Source: Homalodisca vitripennis | Taxonomy: Eukaryota > Arthropoda > Insecta > Hemiptera > Cicadellidae | NCBI RefSeq assembly: GCF_021130785.1 | Contig: NC_060213.1 | Location: forward strand, 115,274,501 to 115,338,500 | DNA: 64,000 nucleotides | Direction of reading: 5' to 3' | In this document: positions 33,197 through 43,859 of the stretch, one piece after another | Layout of the letters: the number at the start of each line of letters is the position of its first letter | How positions within the stretch are numbered: the stretch's first letter is position 1 | Notes under the pieces: model-generated | Told to the model about the DNA's origin: nothing | Databases searched by the model: none | What the model saw: only the letters and a program-made list of their open reading frames with translations | Translations under genes and position numbers: made by a program

Positions 33197-35029
33197 AATT
33201 ATGCATATACACTGTTTTATAAGACTGATAAATACAGCCCATATAATTAGGTTAGCGCGTGTGAAGCCTAATACTGGAGGGACTACTAGAACTGTGTTTG
33301 TTTCTGTCTGACTGCCTATGTATATCTCGAAAACTAAGTGATCCACAAACTTAGAATTTGTATATGAAACTTCATTTTATACAAGCAACATACAGTTTCA
33401 TGAGAGCGAATTTCGTTTCTTAGGGTTTCGTTGAGCTTTAGCCTTTCAATTCATAAAATTATTACAATTATAATTTATTTAAGGGACTAATAAATTTGCA
33501 ATGAGTTTTTGGAGTGAACAAATAATTTCTTAAAAGGTTATTGATCAAGCTGTTCATAATAAAACAAAGGTTTTGACACCATCAACTCGCAAATCAATGT
33601 TAAAACAAGTACCCACTCGTTTGCGAAGTTTTTGCATTTTTTTACTAGAACCCGATTAAATAGTAAAACATCCTCTTTTTTATTTATTGACTAAGCAATG
33701 CAGTTATAGTTATTGATAAAATAAACCATATTAATGTCATTTATTATGAAATCTACTTATTTATTCCGACTAATCTGGTAAAATTATTTTGTTTTACACA
33801 TGTGGTGTCAACTTAATAATCCAGAAATGTCATACTAAAACTATAACTTTAATATTTTAATTTGTAAAATATGAAAGTTATAGTTGGTGAAATAGGTACA
33901 GTAAGTTTGTAATCGACTCTGAGATATTCTCAGGATGAGAATATTGATAGCTATGACCCACGCACATGATAATAAATCTCACCTCATTTCCCTATAAATT
34001 GCCTTTCCTGACCACAAATAAGGTATCGGTCAAGCCTGAGGTAAAAGATTATTTGTAAATTTAAAAAACCCGTTTTATATGGATTTTCAATTAAAGTACG
34101 GCAACACCATTCATTATCGGTAACATTTAGTAAATTATCGATTCTCACTTGCGCTGATGTTATCTCTGTCTTAGAAATCCTATATTGCAGCAATTGATTG
34201 TAATAATAAATTGAAAATGAGATACTACTGTTTTCAGTAGCGTTTCGTTTAAATCATATATAATTCAACTGTATTTAAATTTAAAATAAACATGCATCTG
34301 AATTAATAAAACAGTCCGTTATTAAATAGTTTTTCAATTACAAATTGAGAATGAATCCCTATATGAGTGTCTTCAAAAATATTACAACTATATTCTGTTC
34401 AATTAGTTATAGGTTATGTAGCATTTTAATTATAATTATAGTTAGAGTATTATCGAATAAGGATTTTTAGTAAAAAGTATTACAAATAATGTTTATTAAT
34501 AAAAGAGATCTATAAAACAAATTTTTGCTGATAAAAATAGTGTGTTTTAGCTATAATTCGAATAATTATGGTAGATAACGTAAGCAACAAAGTGAAACGA
34601 AACTCATCTCTAATGACTCAGTGAAAATGATACTATATGAATACAGGAACGTGAAACTAAAACCATAATCAATATTTTTATTGGACTAAGAATTACATCT
34701 GGAATCAATGAATTTATGCTGATACAATATAAGTAATTCTCGGTCAGGTTTGTTTAAAAGGTTTGTACGTATATATAAGCAGCTTTGTTTTGTCAATAAT
34801 TTTCAGCGTATATTGTGTAAGCTATATATGATATTGATACCCAAAGGAAATTTAGTTTTAATTCCACACTAATTATTTAATGTTGAACGTGTATAGTGTA
34901 CACTGAAATATATGGTATTAAAATTATTTCTGGTTTCTGCTTCAATAAGTACTTAAATATCCTGCATTAACTCTGTACATCTCCCAATACGATATTAGCA
35001 TCAATAATACTACCAAATATGTCATGATA
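33197..35029. other. AT-rich noncoding DNA
   Basis: No gene supported. A copy of the dispersed repeat (TCTGTCTGACTGCC..., TATATCTCGAAAAC) lies at 33300-33400. Confidence 0.55.
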
Positions 35030-35545
35030 TATCTCGGAGCACCGTAGATGTGGCGGTGTCCAGGTCTTCCCCTCGGACCTTGAAAATCGGGGAGAAGGTT
35101 ACGTGGAAAGTTTGCACCGGATCTCACCAATATCCCCCCCAACAGGTCTCCAAGGTTAAGAGCATCTAGTCGTTAGAATAATGTACGTAAGGGAAATCGA
35201 CAAACTTATTTTGTAACTTCGGAACAAGGATTAGCTCTGAGGATAGGGGTGTATGTGGCTAGGTCGGGAAGCGTAGACGTGCCAGGAGCCGGGCCTGGGC
35301 GAGTCGATCGGTGGTTGGGACTGTCAGGTCGCGGGCAGTCCTCTCCGGGGGGCGCCGATGCGGGCACCGTTTCAACGATTAACTCAGAATTGGCACGGAC
35401 CAGGGGAATACCTAATGAGAACAAAGCATTGCGTTGACCCCCACGGGTGTTGATGCAGTGTGATTTCTGCCCAGTGCTCCGATTGTCAAAGTGAAGAAAT
35501 ACATGCAAGCGACGGTAAACGGCGAGAGTGACTGTGACTCTCTTA
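35030..35545 (+). pseudogene. 28S rRNA fragment, diverged, ending at the R2 site
   Basis: Recognisable large-subunit rRNA segments in order: CCTCGGACCTTGAAAATC (about 35073), TCACCAATATC, GGTCTCCAAGGTTAAGAG, GTCGTTAGAATAATGTACGT, GTAACTTCGGAACAAGGATT, a GC-rich expansion segment, TCAGAATTGGCACGGAC, GTGATTTCTGCCCAGTGCTC, GTCAAAGTGAAGAAAT, then GACGGTAAACGGCGAGAGTG and GACTCTCTTA. Scattered substitutions and a small deletion near 35410-35420 in conserved helices mark it as non-functional. It stops within the ACTCTCTTAAGG target of R2. The left edge is approximate. Confidence 0.88.
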
Positions 35546-35839
35546 GTCTCTTGGTGGTTTTCGAAGGGTAGGGTGTCTGAAAAGTTACCCAGCCCTAGTG
35601 ACGGAGATTTAAGGTCCACGTAATGACGACTAGGCAACGTCATGGATTCGTTCTTCGGGTTCACACATGTTAGGGAATTGAAAGTCGCTGGACGGGTGCC
35701 ATGACGGCTAACGATTCACGTATATCCCCAGTTGCACTCACCCCTGCCATCTGGCGTTCGAGCAGCTTTAGCTGAGATCGGTGTATCAAACCCCGATGGA
35801 AGCCAAGGTTGGACCACTTGCGGGTTGGCTGGCAACCAT

Positions 35840-36096
35840 CGTGACAGGGTTCGCAGGGGAAGCCAGCCTGCCCGAGGCCTCCGTAGCCGGGAGGGTCCTC
35901 CCACCTGAAAAGGGAGGTTAGGGGCATGGCCAAGCAACCCCAGCGTAGACCGAGTAACCAACCACGGTGGACGCTGGGGTCGGCGTAGACAAGCTCCATT
36001 CCCAGGTAACAAGGTTTCGCTGGGAAGGCTTGCCTGCCTGAGAGACCTACCTAGCGGAGAGGGTCGTACCTCACCAACGGGGAGGTTGGTTTGGGC
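35840..36096 (+). repeat. Diverged internal duplication in the R2-like 5' region
   Basis: 35840-35930 and 36003-36096 share the order GGTT(T)CGC-GGGAAG-C-GCCTGCC-GAG, a GGAGAGGGTC-like step, CTCAC-type and GGGAGGTT(A/G)G blocks, about 160 bp apart. Confidence 0.55.
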
Positions 36097-36599
36097 TCGG
36101 GTTATAACCTGGAGGATCACAAGGCCGCAAGGGTACCGAGAACTCCCTGACCAGTCTGGGTAACCGGAGGTAGTCAGGTCTGTCCCGACACTTCCTTCAC
36201 AAACACCTAAAGGTCGTAGCCACTCTGTTGTTGAGGGGTTCGTTCCACAGTTGTCCCGAGGGGGAGACTCCATTAGGCCATGGGGCCTTTGGGCTATTGG
36301 GTGTACCGCTTTACTCACAGGTGGCAGCCCCTCCGAAGCGGGTGTAGGGTGTGTTAGCTAACCAGTAGCACACCCAAATAGAACCCGTCGGTATTCAATT
36401 TTGTTAAGGATTTGCCTCGGACTCCGGTGGGGACGCTCTCCCCTCCCCCCGATTTACACGGCCAGGAGCGCACGGTACGAAGGGCAAGTCCCTTACTCGG
36501 GGCTCCTGGCTTGCTGATGGCTACGTAAGGCTGGTCATGGGAGGCAATAAAATGACTCCTGTGCCAGTCGTGGTTTAATCTTGCAGGGGAGTTGACCAT

Positions 36600-36928
36600 C
36601 ACGAAGATCATGAAATCGATCACCTCCTCAGATCTCGATGCACGGGATCACCACGAGGAGCGTCCGTGCACGTCCAAAAGTGCAGGTGATTTCCCGTGAC
36701 CAAGGGCGTGCTTTGCTCACTGTGCGGGAGGGATTTCCCCAACAAGCGAGGCTTGGTATTACATCGCAGCGCCCACCACCCTGTGCAGGTAAACGCGTAA
36801 CGCCTGAGGGTAGTGGACAGGTGAGCATCCGGAGCAGCAGCACCACCAGCGAGGCCAATGAGTTCCAGATGCTCCGAAGAAGAGGACTCGATCTTCATCC
36901 CACGGTACCTACAATTCCAAGTGACTGA
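36600..36928 (+). pseudogene. R2 N-terminal C2H2 zinc finger
   Basis: In the frame through 36714 the sequence reads VTKGVLCSLCGRDFPNKRG, then LVLHRSAHHPVQVNA and a stop. This is a C-x2-C-x12-H-x3-H finger with the CGRxFPxKxGLxxHxxxAHP pattern of R2-type N-termini, which bind the 28S target. A stop lies 12 codons upstream of the first Cys, and another right after VNA. Neighbouring frames continue plausible coding (EANEFQMLRRRGLDLHPTV to 36928), which points to small indels rather than random sequence. These breaks make a pseudogene, unless they are assembly errors. Confidence 0.72.
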
Positions 36929-38229
36929 GAGTAGCCATGGGCTAATTCAGCTTTCCTGGCCTTAGAACTACTACAACAGACGGAGCGGCAGATCCGGAAC
37001 CGCCTCGTGAACCGTAAGGAGCCGTAACCCTACGGACTATAAGATGCACAGTAGCCATCTGCACTCTTCCTCCATCACGACCCTGCCCGCGACCCCGACG
37101 AAAGAACCACCACCTATCAAACTTAACATTAGCCCGGAGGGGCATGACTACCCCGGGGCACCTGGGGTCGACATCACTCTGGATGGACATAGTCTCCATT
37201 TTACCTAGTCTCGACTTCATCCCAACAGAAGACCTGAACAGAACACCGAGAGAAGATACTACCCCTGTGGGACATGACCTCTTCTGGGCACCTTGACACG
37301 ACGCCTGACCCCAAGACTAGGAGGCTATGGAACTTCCCGAATCCAACATTTCCCTAGAGGGACATGAGTCTCCTTCGGAACCTGACTAAGAACAAGACTC
37401 CGTGGGCCATGAGACCCCGAGAAACCCATGTTAGACGTGGAACTACGTCCCTCGGAGAGATAAGCTGAGACCTTAGGCTGCCGGACGGCTCCCCGGGTTG
37501 AACGGAGGGCGGTTGACGCTTACCAACGGTGTTATTGAATTTTTGGCGTTGAAATCTTGAACTAATACGTTTGGAAACCCGGGTTGGTAGCCATCAAAGA
37601 GGGAACTCGAATGTGGGTGACTGACTGCCAGCGGTGGCGCTCTAAACCCGAGACGTTATGATACGTCATATCAGTGTGAGCTTTGCCAGAAATAGGGCCC
37701 GAGGCCCGAATAGAGCACAATTCCTGGGTGGTTGCCCACATTGAAGACGGCCTTAAGGAACGGGGACCGATAGTTCGCCTGGAGCAGTCGTTCCGCCTTC
37801 CATCTGGAGATATACGCAGACAAACACCGTCACAAAACTGGATATTTCCCGGTTGTAGTAGATGTAATGGTCCGTTTTAAGTATGGCTGGTCCCTTGCAG
37901 AAGCTGCGATGGCAAAAGACGGTCAAATATGCTGACATCCTCCAGGTAGTTCAGACACAATTCCAAGCTACTCATGGAGAAGTTATCCCGTAGTCCTGGA
38001 TGCGCGAAGTGTCTGAATATGGCCTATAGAAAAACCCTCCTTGGTCTGAGCTTTGCCATGCTAAATCAACTCCATTGATATTGGACGAGCCTACCTGGAC
38101 TACAACACCAGGGATAGAGACAACGGGCCGCGGGCGGCTCAGCCGCTGGACCTGCCATGTAGGCGACAGTGAGAGGTACCAAGGTTAACGTTGGGAACAG
38201 GGGAAATATAAAAACATAAAATATATAAA

Positions 38230-38990
38230 ACACCCAACGAATGTTGTGATCATCAGGAAGGAAATGAGAGCGTAGAGGTCAGAAAGAAGATGAAGGAGGT
38301 TGTGGATCCGAGGAAAGAAGGAACTAATCGGTCAGTCAGTCAGTCAGGAGGATGACGAAGGTTAGGAATGGATGTGAAGGAGCCGAAAAGGAAGAGACCC
38401 GTCATGACGATTTACGATGTGGAGATAGCTTAGTCGAATGAGAAAAATTGTACAAGAAATCTATAAAAGGAACATGAAAGAAGGAGCACATGGAAGAAGA
38501 GACGAAGGAGTACATCAAAATTAGGAATAGGAAGGGAAAGCAAGGTAGGAGAAAGAAGCTTGGAACTTTGATAGTGGAGTGCAGTGGTAGGATCATGAAT
38601 GCCCCAAGGAAGAAGAAGAAAAACTTTATTGGATGACAGGACTTTCTTGCCTCTACATAGTCATTGCCTTTACATAGTCTTGCCTCGTTGTTTATCACCG
38701 TCAGATATTAGGTTACGTGATGAAAAATTTTGCAACGGCAAAAGAGCATGCCTAGGTGTTTGGAAGAGCACAACATCAAGGGCTGCAAAAACGATCGGAA
38801 AATGCGGTGTAGAAGTACGTCAACTGCCATAGGAATGGTAGAACTGGCCTAAAATATGACGTCAGTTGAAAGGAGTGCCCGGTGTATCGACGGGCGGAAG
38901 GAAGATATTTGGAATCCATCAATTATGAGGAAGATTAGGATTTTGTGAGGTAAATAATGGAAGTAGAGTGGTTGCGACAAGTTAGTAACT
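38230..38990 (+). pseudogene. R1-clade-like LINE ORF1 (gag) remnant
   Basis: Purine-rich coding-like sequence with stops. Pieces in different frames include KRKRPVMTIYDVEIA (about 38375), the run KIRNRKGKQGRRKKLGT (about 38515-38565) followed by LIVECSG, and a knuckle-like GYVMKFCNGKRAC-type stretch (about 38715-38755). Their order (basic linker, KRP-x-x-IYDV block, C-terminal CCHC area) resembles ORF1 of insect R1-clade LINEs. No intact frame longer than about 75 codons. Directly precedes an endonuclease remnant in the same orientation. Confidence 0.55.
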
Positions 38991-39620
38991 CTTGAGTGCG
39001 AAATAGAATAGATGTTGTTTTGGTTTGTTTGCAGGAACCCTACACGAGGGGAGGACAAGTTTTGGCCAGTAGTGTGAGAGTGCTTCAGGTCAGAGAGGTA
39101 AGTGAGGAGCAGATATGGGCGGTTGTCCCAGTGTTGATGAGGGTGTGCAGGTGTTTGGGAGAGACGAGTCGGACAGACGATGTATGGTTGTGGATGTGAG
39201 GGTGAGTGATTTATGAGTTTTACCGTTGTGAGAGTGCATTGTAGAGGTTACGAAGACATATGGGAGAGTCATGAAGAGGAGAAGAAGAAGGAGAGTGTTG
39301 ATTGCAGGAGACTTCAATGCGAGATCGGAGCTGTGGGTTGCGGGTGAATTGAATGAAAGAAGTGAGAGGGTGTGAAGAGTTCGTGATGGCTGATTGTTTT
39401 GGAAGTGATGAATGAGAGGAGTGAATGGACAACGTTTGAGGACACAAGAGGGAGGTCGCCAAATATCGGCATCACACTTGTTACGGGCAACATGTGTAAG
39501 CAGTTCACGTAATGGAAGGTTGAGGCAGAAATGATTACCGATCATCGGATTGTGATCAGCAAATCAGGAGTAGAGAGAGGAGTAGTGTAGGAGGTGAAGT
39601 CGAAAAGAGTAGAACGAGCA
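38991..39620 (+). pseudogene. R1-clade-like LINE endonuclease remnant
   Basis: Start of ORF2, the APE-type endonuclease that nicks target DNA. Visible blocks: RIDVVLVCLQEPYTRGG (38996-39050, containing the catalytic Glu of QEP), LIAGDFNARSELWVAG (39297-39345, the GDFNA active-site block), FEDTRGR-S-NIGIT (39435-39475) and a terminal ITDHRIVIS (39535-39560, with the catalytic Asp-His). The order is right but several stops and shifts intervene. Sequence after 39620 no longer resembles the element, so RT is absent. Confidence 0.75.
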
Positions 39621-39725
39621 GAATGTTAGGAAGGCCAACTGGCAGAGATTTAGGCATGTTGTAGAGGAAAAAAAGTTAGGATGGACAGAAAGGTCTAGAG
39701 AAAGCGTGGTGAGTGAATAAACCGA

Positions 39726-40720
39726 GAGTCCGATATGCACCTCAAATCAAAGGAATATTTCCTTTTAAGGTGCATATTCACCTTAGACTCTGAAGTCCGT
39801 AACTCAAAAAATATGATTTTTACTAAAAAATCACCAAGAGCCATTAAAACCGGTAACGGTGAATTCTGGCCCCAGGACAATGGTCAAGGTCTGGTTTTCT
39901 GCAATTTTGAAAACAGACATGACCCTCAACCAGCCAGATTCCGACCGTGTCAGACCGCGTTCTGGCCCTTTTAAAAAACCTGTCGACAGATTTTCATCTA
40001 AGCACAGTCAACGGCCGTACGGCATTTCATTCTGTACTTCAAGTTTTATGAACTTTCGTAAAGGGTTTTCCGAGAAATCCCACTTTTTACCATACTAATG
40101 TGTACTTCCGAGAAGGGAGTGCATATAAGTGTCTGAACCCTTTGGTGTCAGACAAAAGAACCCTTTGGTATCGTGACTTACAAAATAAATCTTAACAATC
40201 CAATTCCAACGCCTGCAGCTCAGTAACGGATAACTTATTTTTAAACTTTGTTCTAAAACCAGTATATATACCGGTTTTAACCCCGGATACAATCAAATAA
40301 TGAACCTATGGAAATTTTTGTAATCCCGATTCCATTTAAACCCGCCGTATCTCGGTAAAACGTTTTTACGAAAAACTCCAAAAGGCCAAATCTGCTTAAA
40401 ACATGTACATATCCCCAAAAGCTTATTGTATCGAAATAATTTTATTTTACTGATATGCACCCCAAACGCTGAAATTTCCTGACTTTGTTCAAAGTCTAGA
40501 TTCTCTATGAACGCCTGTATCTTGGTAAATAATTTTTTTTTATAAAAATGGCAAATATTTTTTTTATTCTTTTAACTTTGCAATACACAAAAATCCACGT
40601 TCATTTTATAGAAAACATAAAAAAACACTTTTTACCGATATGAACCTCGGGTTTTGCAAAACGTTCCAGTGGAACGTCTCATGGAAATTTCAGTTCTCTT
40701 ATAAGGAGGTGGTGGGGTCT
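39726..40720. repeat. Diverged tandem repeats, about 175-180 bp period
   Basis: CCGATATGCACCTCAAA (39731), CTGATATGCACCCCAAA (40453) and CCGATATGAACCTCGGG (40635) recur. CGTATCTCGGTAAAACG (40343) is matched by TGTATCTTGGTAAATAA (40516). Spacing between the later copies is about 173-181 bp. No genes. It resembles an old satellite array beside the rDNA-derived island. Confidence 0.5.
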
Positions 40721-41140
40721 TAAACAGGAGTGTAAAATAAAAAGTTGTTAAATCCCTCCCAAAGTACAGCAGTGGCCTGTATATAAAATGGGTTTTAAAT
40801 ATTTCATTCGATTGTTTAGTTTTTTACCAGGATTTCAAGTTGCCGACCCAAGAATCATTCTGGGCGGCGGAGCGGCCACTTTTGGCCGCCGCTACCGATA
40901 TTGAGCTTTGCCTTGACCCACAGAGTTGCGCCGATGGTCATCTGTGGCCCCCGGTACGCAGCTCATACACCGCGCACAACCATGGGTGGCAGGAGTAGCT
41001 CGATTTTGGGGACCTTACGGTTCCACCAGCAACTATCTTGGTCTGTACCAACTCCCTATCGGTAAACACTTTTCCACACCGAGGATTAGCAAAACGAACG
41101 TGCTCTAGCCATGAAATAGGGCTACCGGTCACAGACCGTA
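40721..41140. other. Unassigned GC-richer sequence
   Basis: Contains a GCGGCGGAGCGGCCAC / GTGGCCGCCGC-like self-complementary stretch near 40865-40895. Nothing else recognised. Confidence 0.4.
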
Positions 41141-41526
41141 GACCCTGAAGTGAGTTTAAATGAAGCTCGAAAAAATAAACTCTCCTCAGTCGCCCAGGCA
41201 GTGCCGCGCACGTCGTGGTGCGTTGGTCCGTGACGGGGCCACGTCTTCACAGGGTGTTGTGCAGCGTGCGGTCTCGCCCTCGGGTGGGCAAACATACCCG
41301 CGGCATTGTGATCCTCTGCCTGGTAAAGTGTAAATAGGGATTTATTGGTGAAAATAAAATGAAGAGTGTAGATCATGGGAGGGGACGCTAAGATAAGAAA
41401 TGCTAGGATCAAAGGGACGTGGGTAATAGCGGAAGGCGGAAAATAAAAAGGTTCAATGGTAATGAGGGAAACCGAAAGCTATAAAACTGGTTTTCTTTCG
41501 AAAGGAGTGAGGATTATGGGTCGTTA
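41141..41526 (-). repeat. Probable 3' LTR of a truncated gypsy element
   Basis: On the minus strand a TGTAACGACCC start at 41526 lies directly after a polypurine-like TAGGGGGG (plus cccccctat, 41527-41535), the expected 3' LTR junction. The other end of the LTR is uncertain. No matching 5' LTR is seen to the right. Confidence 0.4.
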
Positions 41527-42180
41527 CACCCCCCTATTTCTTTCGGAAAATAAGAAAAGCGAAAGAAAAAGAAAGGCAACTTTAATATAAATATAAAACT
41601 AAAATAGCACTTCTTAAAAATTATTAAGTTGTAACTTTAAAATAATCAATGAACTTAAATTTAACCTGGAAAACTATAAAGAAAACATAAAGAAAACTAC
41701 ACTTGGGTTAACGAAAAAAAGAATTTAATATTAATACACATTAGTAATAATGGTAATCCTAAAAAAAACTTAGTTGCTTCCTTTTATTTTACTTGAGTAC
41801 ACTTTAGGATATTGCTTCGCAATGTTGGTATCCTTTTGGAGTTCATCCTAATAAAAGATCCATCTTCAAAGAAGACTTGCTCTCGGTTGGTTTTCCCTCT
41901 CTTGCCTCAAACACTCAAAATGACCCTCAGAGGATCTTTCTTGCAGGATGGCTTGGAAGAGCTCGATGGGTCGGGTACTAACTTTTGACTAACGGGTGGC
42001 TCAGGTGGTGGAGGATCCACGTCCATTTTCCTTTCTGTAAAGGGCTCGATTCCTTGTACAGAAGGAGCGAAAGGGCCTGAAGTATCGATGTCCTTATATC
42101 TTGGAGGAGTCTTTATGTCTATCTAGGATAGGGCTAGTTGGGAGCTGGAAAAATTATCAGATGTGTCTTTCGAGACTGGG
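41527..42180 (-). other. Eroded interior of the truncated gypsy element
   Basis: AT-rich with short purine tracts; no domain recognised. It lies between the 3' LTR candidate and the RT fragment, so most of pol has been lost here. Confidence 0.4.
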
Positions 42181-43310
42181 TAGGCATCCTATTAGAAACT
42201 TCATTCATACGAAGAAAATCAACACAAAATCTAGATTTTATGGACGGCTTCTTGATCAGGACTACAGGTGAAGACTAAGGACTAGAGGAAGTTTCTATGA
42301 CGCGTGTTTGGTATCGCCTACTTTTTTATTCGTAAAGTATTGCATAAACGGTTTTCGTAGATAGTAGCGTTGTTTGATAGGCTGGGAAGTTTTCAGACAA
42401 ATCTGATGTTCCACAACGCTGTACACCTAGATGTTTCAGCCAGCAGAGACAATTGTTCGTCTAAGAACTGTTTTATTCTGTGTTCTTCATTCGGTGTAAG
42501 AGGTTTAATAGCAGAAGGTTGTGGTTTGGTTTCAATAGGTGATTCTCCATCTGCATAACTCGCAAGAATCATTGTAATTAAGTTTAGCTTGGAAATGTGA
42601 TCCATTCCTAGGATAACCGGAGTTGACAACTTGGTCACCTGTATCACTTCTATGACGGTGCAAAGTCCCTTTAATATGCAAAGTACAACGAAATGTATGC
42701 GTCTTTCTGATCCAACTTTTCGGTTACCGCCAAATGGATTTTGAAAGTAGTGCTCTTAGTAGGTGTTTTCATCAAGGTATTTAGCTACCTCGAGTGTATA
42801 AAAGTCAACATAGCCCCCGTGTCTATAATTACCTTATAGCTTTTTCAAAATATTAAACTGTCCAACATCCGGAATCGTAAAGACATTCCCAGATTCAATG
42901 GAAAATTTGTAACCCTACAAATCCAGTCGTTTCATTCATGAAAAGTGGTGGGATTCCTTTTTACCGACTCAAACGGCTTCTCGTCCTTAGAACCGGCGAT
43001 TCGTTTCCCGCGCGACAAGAAGACGTCGTTGTAAGTTCCTTTTCATTCTTAAAATAGTAGCAACGTAAATATTTAGGTTTTAGAGATTCACGAAACACGT
43101 GTCCTTCTTCATCACAATTCCAACATATCGGCTTCCTTTCATTGGAAAATGAGAAAATAGATTTAGATCCATTACCTTGGATGTAATGTAATTCTCCCCC
43201 CACATTGGAGAATACAAGTAGTTCGTTCTCCTATAGAAATACTTTTCGTCACATACCGCGGCGACTAATTTCAACTCTCCTCTCCCTTAAATAGCTCTTA
43301 GGTACCACCT
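42181..43310 (-). pseudogene. Gypsy gag-protease-RT fragment, degraded
   Basis: Minus-strand pieces in the right order. A nucleocapsid knuckle CWNCDEEGHVFRES has the last Cys replaced by Ser (about 43130-43090), followed by a second incomplete one (LRCYYFKNEK). A protease C-terminal block reads TPVILGMDHISKLNLI (about 42630-42585). An RT start carries the remnants SSPVVLIKKP and SRFCVDFLRMN (about 42290-42195). Frames are interrupted several times. The rest of pol and the 5' LTR are absent. This is a third gypsy lineage, not a copy of either other gypsy element in the window. Confidence 0.7.
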
Positions 43311-43859
43311 TCTCACAGTTCGGATTCATCACACTCCAACTACGAGCCGCTTTTCCGCATCATCAGTACCTGTAGCAGGTACTTTTACTAATAATGGTCA
43401 ATATTAACTATTAATAATCTAATTAATATTATAATGATTAATTTTTTTACATTAAATATTAGTTCTTCCGCTTAAAATTGAAAAATTAATATTGAAGTTT
43501 TACTCAATTATTTTTGTACACTATATTACATATTACCCTTTATCAACTTATTTAAAAAAGATATATGAATGGAATTGTAAAAAGTAAAACAGTTTATTGA
43601 AATATAGTTAGTTAAAGTATTTTAGTTTATGAATGTATTAGGAATGTATACACTTTGAAGTTGTTTGATTTCAATCCTCCAAACTTAGTACTTTTTAGTA
43701 AAATTTAACGATGGCAAATACTTATATCCTTTCAAATCATCCATCGTCAATAACAAACTTCAAACGTGGGATTTGTTTAACAAACAAATGTCTGAAAGAA
43801 ATAAATGGTGATTGAAAGGTAAATAAATAGCAATTGTTGATAATATTGTAGATGATCAT
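43311..43859. other. AT-rich noncoding DNA
   Basis: No feature. It lies downstream of the minus-strand split gene that ends at 43860. Confidence 0.5.

Larger units (their letters stand above)
35546..38205 (+). mobile_element. R2-like non-LTR retrotransposon, 5' region, degraded
   Basis: Begins exactly where R2 elements insert in 28S and is in the sense orientation relative to the rRNA, as R2 always is. It is GC-rich and continuous for about 2.6 kb. The first kilobase has no clear frame (5' UTR-like) and contains an internal duplication. A C2H2 finger of the R2 N-terminal type follows at 36714-36785. Downstream (36801-38205) I see only broken frames and could not identify the RT, so the element is truncated or heavily eroded. 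The right edge is placed where composition changes. Identification rests on the junction plus the finger, which agree. Confidence 0.7.

Noticed and set aside
35206..36898. Long minus-strand frames up to 200 codons
   Set aside because: GC-rich rRNA and R2-like sequence lacks stops by composition; they are antisense to recognisable 28S and the zinc finger.
37679..40920. The decamer GAGCTTTGCC found three times (37679, 38046, 40911)
   Set aside because: Surrounding sequences do not align; a 10-mer alone is not enough.
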